In this document: positions 18,911 through 27,081 of the stretch, piece by piece
Layout: every line of letters begins with the position of its first letter
How positions within the stretch are numbered: the stretch's first letter is position 1
Assembly: GCA_001769505.1 (NCBI GenBank)
Contig: MEOF01000039.1
Location: 1 to 64,000, forward strand
Source of the DNA: Bacteroidetes bacterium GWF2_33_38
Lineage (GTDB): Bacteria > Bacteroidota > Bacteroidia > Bacteroidales > GWF2-33-38
Reading direction: 5' to 3'
DNA: 64,000 nucleotides
Made by a program: the position numbers and the translations under genes
The notes under the pieces: model-generated
Databases searched by the model: none
Seen by the model: the letters and a program-made list of their open reading frames with translations, nothing else
What the model was told of the DNA's origin: nothing

Positions 18911-20893
18911 TTAATTGTATCTTGGTATTATAATTTTAAATGTTGTGCCAGTTTTTCCTTTTTTTGTATCTGTATTTGAAAACACATTTATTTGTCCTTT
19001 GTGCATTTTAATGATTCCGTAAACAAGTGGAAGTCCCAGTCCTGTGCCTTTTCCAGGCTCTTTGGTTGTGAAAAATGGAGTAAATAATTTGTCCATATTT
19101 TCTTTAGGTATTCCTACTCCTGTATCTGAAATTTTAATTTCAACTTGATTCGTATTATCTTCAAGTTCAATGATTAAATTTCCTCCGGAAGGCATTGCCT
19201 CAATGGCATTTTTTTCAATATTTGTAATTGCCTGCATCATTTGTTCTTCATCTATCATTATGTGACTATCGTTGATAGATGGAATAACTTTAACCGAAAT
19301 ATTTTCAGGAATTACTACCGATTCAAGACTATGTTCAATAAATTTCAAAATATTACTATCTTTGATTCGAACCTGATTTTTACGAGCAAAATTGAGAAGA
19401 CCGCCTACAATTTTTTTACATCGGTCGGTTTGTTCTACAATCAGTTCAAGGTCTTTATGTAGAGGCGAATCTTTCGAAGTCTCATCTTTAAGAATATTGC
19501 TGTACATGGTAATAACTCCCAGAGGATTATTTAGTTCATGTGCAATTCCGGCAGAAAGTTGCCCCATATTCGCTAATTTTTCAGAATGTTTTAAGGCTTG
19601 TTTAGCATTCGCTAATTTTTCGTTTGAAATATTTAGCTCGTCAATCAGATTGTGTAACTTTTCAATGGAATATGGCAAACACATTTCGTTTTCGGCAAGG
19701 CCTTGAACTACAGCAACAGCATGTTCTTCGCAAGTATCGTATCCGCAGGCTCCGCAATTAAGGTGTTGTTTTTCTGAATGTTTCCCCATTTGTTGCAATA
19801 CGATATCAATCTGTTCCCTTTCGGGCTTCATAAGGCGTCGGTCAACAGGCTCAAATTTTTGAAACATGCATACATTAGAAAACTCCAACATGCTTTTTTC
19901 CCACGACTTTTCATCAAGATTTTCAAGCTTTGATTTTACATAATTGCTTATTTGGTTGCGTTTATACAAATGCTTGCTTGTATTTGTCATTCCTGGCCCC
20001 ATTATACAGCCATTGCAACACAAAACTTCGAGATGCGACATTTCTATTTCGCCGTTTTCAAAGTCTTTAATTGCTTCCTTAAAATTCGATTTTCCAGCAG
20101 CAACAATAATTTCTCCATCAACTATGTCATCGGTTTTATTTACATTTTGAAGCAGTCCTCGTGAAACAGGAAAAATTGAACCTTTTCCAGCATATGGCGG
20201 GTCAAATTCTCGCTTTTCGACATTTTCCGAACTGATTTTATATTTTGCGAACAAATTTCGCAGTTCGCGAAAAGTTAATACCTCATCTACTTCATCTGAT
20301 TCAGCTTTTTTAGCAATGCAAGGGCCCATAAAAACAATTTTATAATCATTGCCATATTTTTCTTTAATAATTCTAGTTGTGGCGACCATTGGAGAAACAA
20401 TAGGTGCAAGATTTTTAACCAATTCTGGATGATAATGTTCGATATAAAAAACAATAGACGGACAGTCAGAAGATATGTATGAATGCGAACTGTTTGTGTC
20501 GATTAAGTTGCGATACTCTTTAGCCACTATATCAGCACCAAAAGCGACTTCGATTACTTTGTCAAAACCTAATTTTTTGATCATCCCAACTAAACATTTA
20601 TAGTCAGCAATATCAGAAAATTCAGCCGGAAAACTTGGTGCAATACAAGCTGCTACGTTGCTTTCAGATTGTAATAATTTTTCGACTTCATTTTTTGAAT
20701 CAAAGAAAACCTTAGCCCCCTGACTACAGACATTAACACAATTGCCGCATCCTATACATCTTTCGCTTAATACTTCTGCCTGCCCGTTTATTATTTTTAT
20801 AGCTTTTACAGGACATTCGCGAACGCAGGTGTAGCAAACTCTGCATTTATCTTTAACAGTAAAAACCAATTTATTTCTTTTTGCGTGTCCCAT
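18911..20893 (-). CDS. HsfB-like sensory [FeFe]-hydrogenase-domain histidine kinase
   Basis: The protein has 660 aa. Residues about 8-60 hold two ferredoxin motifs (CRVCYTCVRECP and CIGCGNCVNVCS). Residues about 75-370 form an [FeFe]-hydrogenase C-terminal domain with L1 SSDCPS (Asp143-Cys144), L2 MGPCIAKKAE and L3 LEVLCCNGCIMGPG. A further Fe-S motif, NCGACGYDTC, lies at about 385. A histidine kinase follows with H-box IAHELNNPLG (His452), an N-box and GTGLGLPLVYG. The four cubane-ligating Cys are present but the proton-relay Cys is Asp, so hydrogen turnover is unlikely and sensing is inferred. No membrane segment is seen. It lies 160 bp downstream of hydA. Confidence 0.9.
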   Translation of the reverse strand: MGHAKRNKLVFTVKDKCRVCYTCVRECPVKAIKIINGQAEVLSERCIGCGNCVNVCSQGAKVFFDSKNEVEKLLQSESNVAACIAPSFPAEFSDIADYKCLVGMIKKLGFDKVIEVAFGADIVAKEYRNLIDTNSSHSYISSDCPSIVFYIEHYHPELVKNLAPIVSPMVATTRIIKEKYGNDYKIVFMGPCIAKKAESDEVDEVLTFRELRNLFAKYKISSENVEKREFDPPYAGKGSIFPVSRGLLQNVNKTDDIVDGEIIVAAGKSNFKEAIKDFENGEIEMSHLEVLCCNGCIMGPGMTNTSKHLYKRNQISNYVKSKLENLDEKSWEKSMLEFSNVCMFQKFEPVDRRLMKPEREQIDIVLQQMGKHSEKQHLNCGACGYDTCEEHAVAVVQGLAENEMCLPYSIEKLHNLIDELNISNEKLANAKQALKHSEKLANMGQLSAGIAHELNNPLGVITMYSNILKDETSKDSPLHKDLELIVEQTDRCKKIVGGLLNFARKNQVRIKDSNILKFIEHSLESVVIPENISVKVIPSINDSHIMIDEEQMMQAITNIEKNAIEAMPSGGNLIIELEDNTNQVEIKISDTGVGIPKENMDKLFTPFFTTKEPGKGTGLGLPLVYGIIKMHKGQINVFSNTDTKKGKTGTTFKIIIPRYN

Positions 20894-21053
20894 TTTAAAA
20901 TCTAAAATAATTCGAGTTATTATTTGTTATTATTTATGGTTTAATAATTTAATATATAATGTTTTATTTATTATATTTAATCTTTTACTTCATATACAAA
21001 ACCTCTTCATAACTCTATAACTTCTTTACTTCATAACTTCATAACTCTCACCC

Positions 21054-22778
21054 CTACTTAAGAACGTCTCTTTTTACATAATGAGTGTGCAATAATTCAT
21101 GGCTTAAATGTCCAAGCGGTTTTTCAAGAAACTCTTTGTATAATGCTATAATTTCAGGATTTTTGTGTGATACTTTTAATGTTTCTCGCTCATCAATGTC
21201 ATATAAAGACAACATTCTTGCTTTGATAGAATTTTCATCGGCTCCTATGTGTTGTCCTCCGCCGTTGATGCAGCCGCCAGGACAAGCCATTACTTCGATA
21301 AAATGAACGTCATTTTTCCCATTTTTAATTTCCTCAAGTAGCAGTCTTGCATTCGCAAGACCATTAACCACAGCAATGCCAAGTTCAATTCCGTTGACAT
21401 TAATTTTGATTTCTTTTCTTCCATTTAGTCCTCTTATTGCGGGAATCTGAAACTGAATCAACTCATCTCCGGTTATCATGTTATAAGCCGTACGAATAGC
21501 TGCTTCCATAACCCCTCCCGATGCTCCGAAAAGTTTTCCAGCAGAGCTTCTAAATCCATGCGGAGAGTCTGCAGTTTCGGGTTCAATCTGGTTCATATCT
21601 ACGCCATACATTCGTATTAGTTGCCCTAATTCTCGGGTAGTAAGAACCGCATCAACATCAGAAATTCCTTCGCGGGTCATTTCTTCTCGTTGAGCTTCAA
21701 ATTTTTTAGCAGTACAAGGCATTATCGAAACCGAATATATATTTTCGGGTTTTATTCCTGATTTTTCAGACCAGTAGGATTTAATTACAGCACCCAACAT
21801 TTGTTGTGGAGATTTACAACTCGACAGATTAGGAATAAATTCGGGATAAAACTCTTCAGCGAATTTAATCCAGCCGGGACAACAACTTGTTATCATAGGC
21901 AGAGTTCCGCTGTTTTGTATTCGATAAATAAGTTCTGAAGCTTCTTCCATAATGGTTAAATCGGCAGAAAATGTGGTGTCGAAAACTTTATCAAAACCAA
22001 TTTTGCGAAGTGCTGCATTCATGATTCCGTTTATATCTTTTCCTGCGGGCATATTAAATTCTTCGGCAAGTGATACTGATATTGCTGGAGCATATTGAAC
22101 TACAACAGTTTTGATTGGGTTATTTAAAGCATCAATTACGCCTACAAAGTGACTTTTTTCGCTTAACGCTCCTGTAGGGCAAACAAGAATACATTGTCCA
22201 CAATTAACACAACTTGAAGTATTTAGACCAGCGTTGAAGGTCGTTCCTATAATTGACTTACTGCCACGATTTATAAAATCAATTGCCGAAACACCCATAA
22301 CCTCATCGCAAATTCGCACACATCTTCCACAAAGAATACATTTATCTGGGTCTCGAACAATGCTAGCTCCCGAATGATCCATATAATATCCATTTTTCTT
22401 TCCTCGTATTTTCCGTTCACGAACCTGAAGTTCCTCTGAAAGACTCTGCAATTCACAATTTTTATTTCGAACACAATACAAACAGTCGTCAGGGTGATTC
22501 GATAACAAAAGTTCAACAATTGTTTTTCGTGATTCGACCACTCTTGGCGAATGGGTCAAAACGTTCATTCCTTCTTCGACCGGACTTGAACAAGCTGTAA
22601 TCAATTTCCCCGTTTTCAGGTTTTCGACAACGCACATACGACATGCTCCTGATGGAAACTTGTCTTTTATATAACAAAGCGTTGGAACTTTTATCCCGTT
22701 ACGCTTCAGTACTTCGAGCAACATTTCGCCTTTTTGGGCATTTATTTGTTTATTATTTACATCTATTAAAAAGCTCAT
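21054..22778 (-). CDS. hydA: [FeFe]-hydrogenase catalytic subunit HydA (HndD-type)
   Basis: The protein has 574 aa. The N-terminal 2Fe-2S domain uses Cys35, 46, 49 and 62. A His/Cys cluster motif follows (HPDDCLYCVRNKNC), then two 4Fe-4S motifs (CILCGRCVRICDEV, CVNCGQCILVCPTGA). The H-cluster motifs are complete: TSCCPGW (Cys299/Cys300), MPCTAKK and EVMACPGGCINGGGQ, so both the proton-relay Cys and the cluster ligands are present. This subunit reduces protons or oxidises H2. It follows hydB by 20 bp and forms with HydB and HydC the trimer known to couple NADH and reduced ferredoxin to H2. The C-terminus has a small-subunit-like tail. Confidence 0.96.
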   Translation of the reverse strand: MSFLIDVNNKQINAQKGEMLLEVLKRNGIKVPTLCYIKDKFPSGACRMCVVENLKTGKLITACSSPVEEGMNVLTHSPRVVESRKTIVELLLSNHPDDCLYCVRNKNCELQSLSEELQVRERKIRGKKNGYYMDHSGASIVRDPDKCILCGRCVRICDEVMGVSAIDFINRGSKSIIGTTFNAGLNTSSCVNCGQCILVCPTGALSEKSHFVGVIDALNNPIKTVVVQYAPAISVSLAEEFNMPAGKDINGIMNAALRKIGFDKVFDTTFSADLTIMEEASELIYRIQNSGTLPMITSCCPGWIKFAEEFYPEFIPNLSSCKSPQQMLGAVIKSYWSEKSGIKPENIYSVSIMPCTAKKFEAQREEMTREGISDVDAVLTTRELGQLIRMYGVDMNQIEPETADSPHGFRSSAGKLFGASGGVMEAAIRTAYNMITGDELIQFQIPAIRGLNGRKEIKINVNGIELGIAVVNGLANARLLLEEIKNGKNDVHFIEVMACPGGCINGGGQHIGADENSIKARMLSLYDIDERETLKVSHKNPEIIALYKEFLEKPLGHLSHELLHTHYVKRDVLK

Positions 22779-22798
22779 GACTTCTGATTTTTTAATTA

Positions 22799-24751
22799 TT
22801 ATACAACACTGATTGCATCAAACTTGCATGCTTCAGCACAAGAACCACAACCTATACAGTTATCTTCTATGATAAAATGAGGCGTTTTTTTATTGCTAAT
22901 GATGGCTCCTGTCGGACATTTTTTTGCACAAACGGTACAGCCGGTACATTTTTCTGCATTAATTTTAAATACTCGTAAGTTTGTGCAAACTCCAGCTGGA
23001 CATTTTCTGTCAAAAATATGTGCTTCATATTCGTCCCTGAACCATTTCAATGTGCTTAATACGGGATTTGGAGCAGTTTGCCCAAGCCCACAAAGCGAAG
23101 TGTCTTTAATAATTCTTCCAAGTTTTTCAAGTTGCATTACTCCTTTAAATCGATCTAGCGCTTCGTTACTTTCTCCAGCCTTTGGTTTTCCGGTAATACT
23201 TTCAAGTATTTCGAGCATTCGTTTTGTCCCTTCGCGACAAGGGATGCATTTCCCACAACTTTCTCGCTGTATAAAATCCATAAAGAATTTTGCAACATCA
23301 ACCATACAAGTATCTTCATCCATTACGACCAATCCGCCCGAACCCATCATCGCTCCTACAGCTATAAGCGACTCATAATCAATTTGAATATCTAGATTTT
23401 GCTCTGTGATACAGCCTCCTGATGGACCTCCAATTTGGACTGATTTGAATTTTTTATTGTTTTTAATTCCGCCAGCTATTTTAAATAAAATATCCCGAAC
23501 AGTAGTTCCCATTGGAATTTCAATTAGTCCGGTTAAGGCTATTTTTCCAGATAAAGCGAAAACCTTAGTTCCTTTGCTGGTTTTTGTTCCTATTGAGGAA
23601 AACCATTCGTGTCCTTTTTCTATGATTCCCGATACATTGGCAAAGGTTTCTACGTTGTTGATTACTGTAGGTTTTCCGAATAACCCGCAGGTTGTTGGAA
23701 ATGGTGGTCTTGGTCGAGGAGTTCCTCTTTTTCCTTCGATGCTGTGCATTAAGGCGGTTTCTTCGCCGCAAACAAATGCTCCGGCTCCCATTTTTACTTT
23801 TATGTCGAAATCGACACCTGTTTCAAAAATATTTTTTCCTAGAAGTCCGTATTCTCTCGCTTGCTCTAATGCAATTTTTAAACGTTTGATAGCTAATGGA
23901 TATTCGGCTCTTATATAAACGTATGCTTTAGTTGCACCTATGCCATAAGCCCCAATTGCCATTCCCTCAATAAGTCGATGAGGATCACCTTCAATTACAG
24001 CTCTGTCCATAAATGCACCAGGGTCGCCCTCGTCGGCATTGCAAATCAAGTATTTTTGATCGGCCTTCTCGGCATTGGCAAATTTCCATTTTCTTCCGGT
24101 TGGGAAGCCTCCTCCCCCTCGTCCACGTAATCCACTTTTTTCAATAATATCGCAAACATCAAGCGAAGAATAGGTATTTAAGGCTTTTATAAAACTTTTG
24201 TATCCTCCACGGGCAATGTATTCGTTTATATCTATAGGATTTACAATACCACAGTTTTTTAAAACTAATCTTCGTTGTGGAGCGAAAAACGGATGCTCGT
24301 TAAAATTTTGAACATTGTCCCATTTATTTGTTTTTTCGTTAATAAATTGTCCCAAAATTTCAACAGCAGGTAATTCGAGTTTAAATATTTTATCGAAAAT
24401 TTCAAACACTTTTTCTTCGGTAACGTGTTCAAAAGAAATTCGATTCATTCCTGGAATATGAACGTCTAAAATTGGCTCGGATGAACATAACCCGATGCAC
24501 CCAACTTCAACAATTTCGGCTGATATATTTTTTTCGATGATATATTTTTTTGCCTCAGCAAGTGTTTTGTCAGCACCGGCTCCTAATCCGCAGGTTCCGC
24601 AGCCCACATATATGATAGGCTTATTAATTTTTTCATTTCTGATTACAGAAAGTTTTTCGAGCGTTTCCTTGTCTTTTGAATTATTGGTGTAGTCTCTAAG
24701 AACCTCGTCGATTAAAAAATCTTTTACTGATATGTTTTCCTGTGTAGTCAT
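22799..24751 (-). CDS. hydB: NADH-dependent hydrogenase subunit HydB (NuoF-like diaphorase)
   Basis: The protein has 650 aa. An N-terminal thioredoxin-like 2Fe-2S domain (Cys in VGCGTCGLGAG and VGCIGLC, about 50-130) is followed by the NuoF core. The glycine-rich loop is GRGGGGFPTGRKWKF, the FMN/NADH region has CNADEGDPGAFMDR, then GAFVCGEETAL. The 4Fe-4S motif CGKCIPCREGTKR follows at about 545. A C-terminal pair of ferredoxin motifs (CTGCTVCAKKCP, CIGCGSCAEACK) completes it. It binds FMN and NAD(H) and is the flavin subunit of the electron-bifurcating hydrogenase. It begins 2 bp after hydC, so it is surely cotranscribed. Confidence 0.96.
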   Translation of the reverse strand: MTTQENISVKDFLIDEVLRDYTNNSKDKETLEKLSVIRNEKINKPIIYVGCGTCGLGAGADKTLAEAKKYIIEKNISAEIVEVGCIGLCSSEPILDVHIPGMNRISFEHVTEEKVFEIFDKIFKLELPAVEILGQFINEKTNKWDNVQNFNEHPFFAPQRRLVLKNCGIVNPIDINEYIARGGYKSFIKALNTYSSLDVCDIIEKSGLRGRGGGGFPTGRKWKFANAEKADQKYLICNADEGDPGAFMDRAVIEGDPHRLIEGMAIGAYGIGATKAYVYIRAEYPLAIKRLKIALEQAREYGLLGKNIFETGVDFDIKVKMGAGAFVCGEETALMHSIEGKRGTPRPRPPFPTTCGLFGKPTVINNVETFANVSGIIEKGHEWFSSIGTKTSKGTKVFALSGKIALTGLIEIPMGTTVRDILFKIAGGIKNNKKFKSVQIGGPSGGCITEQNLDIQIDYESLIAVGAMMGSGGLVVMDEDTCMVDVAKFFMDFIQRESCGKCIPCREGTKRMLEILESITGKPKAGESNEALDRFKGVMQLEKLGRIIKDTSLCGLGQTAPNPVLSTLKWFRDEYEAHIFDRKCPAGVCTNLRVFKINAEKCTGCTVCAKKCPTGAIISNKKTPHFIIEDNCIGCGSCAEACKFDAISVV

Positions 24752-24753
24752 AA

Positions 24754-25215
24754 TTATTGCTGATTACGATAGTTTTCAATTATTTTGCGAATAGATTCCT
24801 TGCTTACTTTGGCGTGAAAATTTCCATTAACACAAATTACGGGAGCTAGTCCGCAAGCTCCGATACAAGCAACCACCTCAATACTGAACATTCCATCTTT
24901 TGAGGTTTGACCAGCTTTGGTTTTAATTGTTTTTTCAAGTTCTTCAAGAACGGTTGCCGAGCCAAGTACGTGACAAGCTGTTCCTCGACAAACTTGAACA
25001 TGATATTTTCCTACGGGCTGAAATCTGAATTGATTGTAAAATGTTGCGACTCCAAAAATTTTGCTTGTAGCAAGGTTCAAAAATCGCCCTATTTCAATAA
25101 TCGATTCTTGTGAGATAAAACCTTCTTTTTCCTGAATATCCTGAAGAATAGGAATCAAGTTATCGCGACTTGCTTGAGGATATTTTTCGAATACTTCCTG
25201 TACTTGTGTGTTCAT
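24754..25215 (-). CDS. hydC: NADH-dependent hydrogenase subunit HydC (NuoE-like)
   Basis: The protein has 153 aa from the ATG at 25215 (MNTQVQEVFEKYPQA); an upstream in-frame start at 25251 would add 12 untypical residues. It is a thioredoxin-like 2Fe-2S protein with ligands in CRGTAC and CIGACG. Family members pass electrons between the flavin of HydB and the catalytic subunit. It is followed after 2 bp by hydB and preceded by a receiver-domain gene about 70 bp upstream. The length is normal for the family. Confidence 0.95.
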   Translation of the reverse strand: MNTQVQEVFEKYPQASRDNLIPILQDIQEKEGFISQESIIEIGRFLNLATSKIFGVATFYNQFRFQPVGKYHVQVCRGTACHVLGSATVLEELEKTIKTKAGQTSKDGMFSIEVVACIGACGLAPVICVNGNFHAKVSKESIRKIIENYRNQQ

Positions 25216-25284
25216 GGTATTAATTTTATAATTTTTTAAAAAAGGTGGCAAACGACAAGTTCGGCAACCACCTTTGAAGGAAAT

Positions 25285-25785
25285 TTATTTATTAAGCAAT
25301 CGGTTGATTTCGGCAACAACGATTTTTCCATCTACAGGTTTTCTAATAAATCCGTGAACAGGAAACCAATGTGTTTTACCATTTTCAGAAAGGTAATCGA
25401 TACCAGCATCTCCGGTGGTAATATTTTTAACCAACAAAACTTGTAATTCTTTGTAATTTGGATCTTTGCGGAATTCGCGAGCCATTTCCTGAACGGCGGC
25501 TTTAGTTGTTGTTAAAATGTCGATTGACGACTGAATTAAAAACGGAGTATTTTTAAACTCAGGATTATTCAATATTTCTTGTGCGAGTTCGAAACCTTCG
25601 TAATGAGTTGTCATCATTACATCTAAAATTGCAAGGTCGGGCTTTACCGATTTCATTTTCTCAATACCTTCTTTTTTATTGTTGGCTGAGAATACTTCGT
25701 AACCTTCTTTTTTTAAGATGGTTTCGATAATGGTGATTACATCGATGTCATCATCAACGATTAGAATTCTTTTTTGTGTTTTCAT
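25285..25785 (-). CDS. Stand-alone response regulator with enlarged receiver domain
   Basis: The protein has 166 aa, a REC domain with no output domain. The acidic pair is in ILIVDDDIDVI, the phosphoacceptor Asp in LAILDVMM and the conserved Lys in FIRKPVDG. Between beta4 and the Lys are about 40 more residues than in a standard receiver, including DAGIDYLSENGKTHWF. It is the first gene of the hydrogenase island, about 70 bp upstream of hydC, so it is probably cotranscribed. The insertion may be a docking or sensing element; nothing in the sequence shows which. Confidence 0.85.
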   Translation of the reverse strand: MKTQKRILIVDDDIDVITIIETILKKEGYEVFSANNKKEGIEKMKSVKPDLAILDVMMTTHYEGFELAQEILNNPEFKNTPFLIQSSIDILTTTKAAVQEMAREFRKDPNYKELQVLLVKNITTGDAGIDYLSENGKTHWFPVHGFIRKPVDGKIVVAEINRLLNK

Positions 25786-26240
25786 GGCTAAAGAGTTTTT
25801 GAATTAATACTTAATTTATTTTTAATTTACGGCTCAATTTTTTAATGAGCGTTTTGATGATGTAAAGGTATATCGAGCTCAACGACTGAAATAGGTTGCC
25901 GTTTCCTGATTTTTGATGTACAAAAAGGAAGTATTTTTTGAAAAAACCAGTACTTTTAGGAGGGGTGCTAATAGAATCTATAACGATTTATTCACTTTTA
26001 TTCGCAAGCGAAAAAAAGATTTGTAAATGTGAATTTTTGATTTGGGTATGTTTTTTTGCTATTTTCGGGTTTATGTATCAAGAGTTTTATACCAATTGCC
26101 AATAGTATAAAGATTAGAAATAAGCCTCTAACTTTGTTTAGCAGTAAATAAGCCTAAAATACAAAATCGCAATCAATTAATTATCAGTGGGTTATGCTTG
26201 TGTTAGATAGATTACGATTCAATGTGACCGACACAATTTA

Positions 26241-26268
26241 AAAATAAGATACCCGCTTTTGCGGGTAT
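26241..26268 (-). terminator. Rho-independent terminator for the 26391-27015 gene
   Basis: ATACCCGC (26249-26256), TTTT loop, GCGGGTAT (26261-26268): a perfect 8-bp stem. On the minus strand the stem is followed by CTTATTTTT, a T-rich tail. It lies about 120 bp after the lipoprotein gene stop. Confidence 0.6.
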
Positions 26269-26288
26269 GTGGTAATTTTTTGAGGCCT

Positions 26289-26308
26289 ATTCCCTTGAAA
26301 AAGGGAAT
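26289..26308. repeat. Second 8-bp hairpin (ATTCCCTT-GAAA-AAGGGAAT)
   Basis: A perfect 8-bp stem with a GAAA loop when read on the plus strand. It lies between the lipoprotein gene and the terminator hairpin, and could be an mRNA 3'-end structure. Confidence 0.45.
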
Positions 26309-26390
26309 CTAAAAATCACATATGTGTCATATGGAAATAGAATTGGTATAATGACAAAAGTAGTGTTAAGTTTCTCATAATATGTTGGTT

Positions 26391-27015
26391 TTAATAGTTT
26401 ATATAATAGTAAGTTGTGTCATGGGCTGGACAATAAACACTTATTTCAAAATCTTCCCAAACATTATTTTTATCAACTGAATACAGTAATTTTTGTACAT
26501 GATTCCCCCAAGTACGAGCAATCGTAAAGGTATCTATATTCATTCCATAAAATACCCCCCCCAGAGGGAATTCCTCCTCCATCTAGATATATCACATCAT
26601 TTACATCATACGGATTTGTATTTTTAATAAACACCTTAAGAAAAGCTTCGGGGTGCATTTCTAAAGTCATATTGTTAACCTTTCCAATATCTTGAATGGT
26701 TCCATTATCAAAATCATCATTTTCATAGTAACCTTCGGCTTCGGCTGCAATTTCAAACCAACCATATTCATCAGGCGTAAACACAAAAGTACACTGCCCC
26801 GAAGCATTGGTTGTTTTATGGGTAACTACACTTGTGTTTTGAGGTCCGCTCCATGAGGTATTGTCTCGGTTTAATAAATAAACATCAGCATTTACAATAG
26901 GTTGTTTGGTACTAATATCAAGCAACGTAATATTTGCTGTTGTTTCGTATAGCATCTTTTTGCACGCCGTAAAGAGTAAGGCTAAAATTACAATGTAAAG
27001 TAGTTGTGTTTTCAT
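26391..27015 (-). CDS. Lipoprotein with carboxypeptidase-regulatory-like fold, frameshifted at a G8 tract
   Basis: The start is MKTQLLYIVILALLFTACKK: a lipoprotein signal peptide with lipobox FTAC (Cys18). A beta-sandwich segment of the carboxypeptidase-regulatory type follows (ITLLDISTKQPIVNADVYLL ... GQCTFVFTPDEYGWFEI). At residue about 150 the frame breaks in a run of eight G (eight C at 26555-26562 on the plus strand). Frame 1 ends at 26473, while dropping one G joins smoothly to the downstream frame that ends at 26391 (about 207 residues in all). It is either a sequencing error or a slippage-prone switch. Its exact function is unknown. It lies 67 bp downstream of the CsgG-like gene. Confidence 0.7.
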
Positions 27016-27081
27016 GTGTTTGTTTTTTATAAATTTACAACAATTTCTGCCGATGTTTGAATCAATGAAATTTAAGTAAGC

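Larger units (their letters stand above)
26087..26351. mobile_element. Possible MITE or decayed insertion element (265 bp)
   Basis: TTATACCAATT at 26087-26097 is repeated as its exact reverse complement at 26341-26351. The enclosed 243 bp hold no ORF. No target-site duplication is visible, so the assignment rests only on the terminal inverted repeats and the lack of coding sequence. Confidence 0.3.
25786..26390. other. 605-bp non-coding stretch
   Basis: No convincing gene is seen on either strand. The stretch holds the upstream region of the hydrogenase island, an 11-bp inverted-repeat pair bounding a possible MITE (26087-26351) and two 8-bp perfect hairpins at 26249-26268 and 26289-26308. 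A TACCTTTA box on the minus strand (25870-25863) is a possible -7 element for the hydrogenase island, but no -33 element is evident. Confidence 0.6.

Noticed and set aside
18911..20893. A second catalytic hydrogenase
   Set aside because: The proton-relay Cys is replaced by Asp, there is no NAD- or ferredoxin-partner subunit of its own and a histidine kinase is fused, so a sensor fits better.
23565..23918. ORFs on both strands inside hydB and similar long antisense ORFs elsewhere (for example 42446-42695, 61417-61662)
   Set aside because: They are shadows of well-identified genes and have no features of their own.
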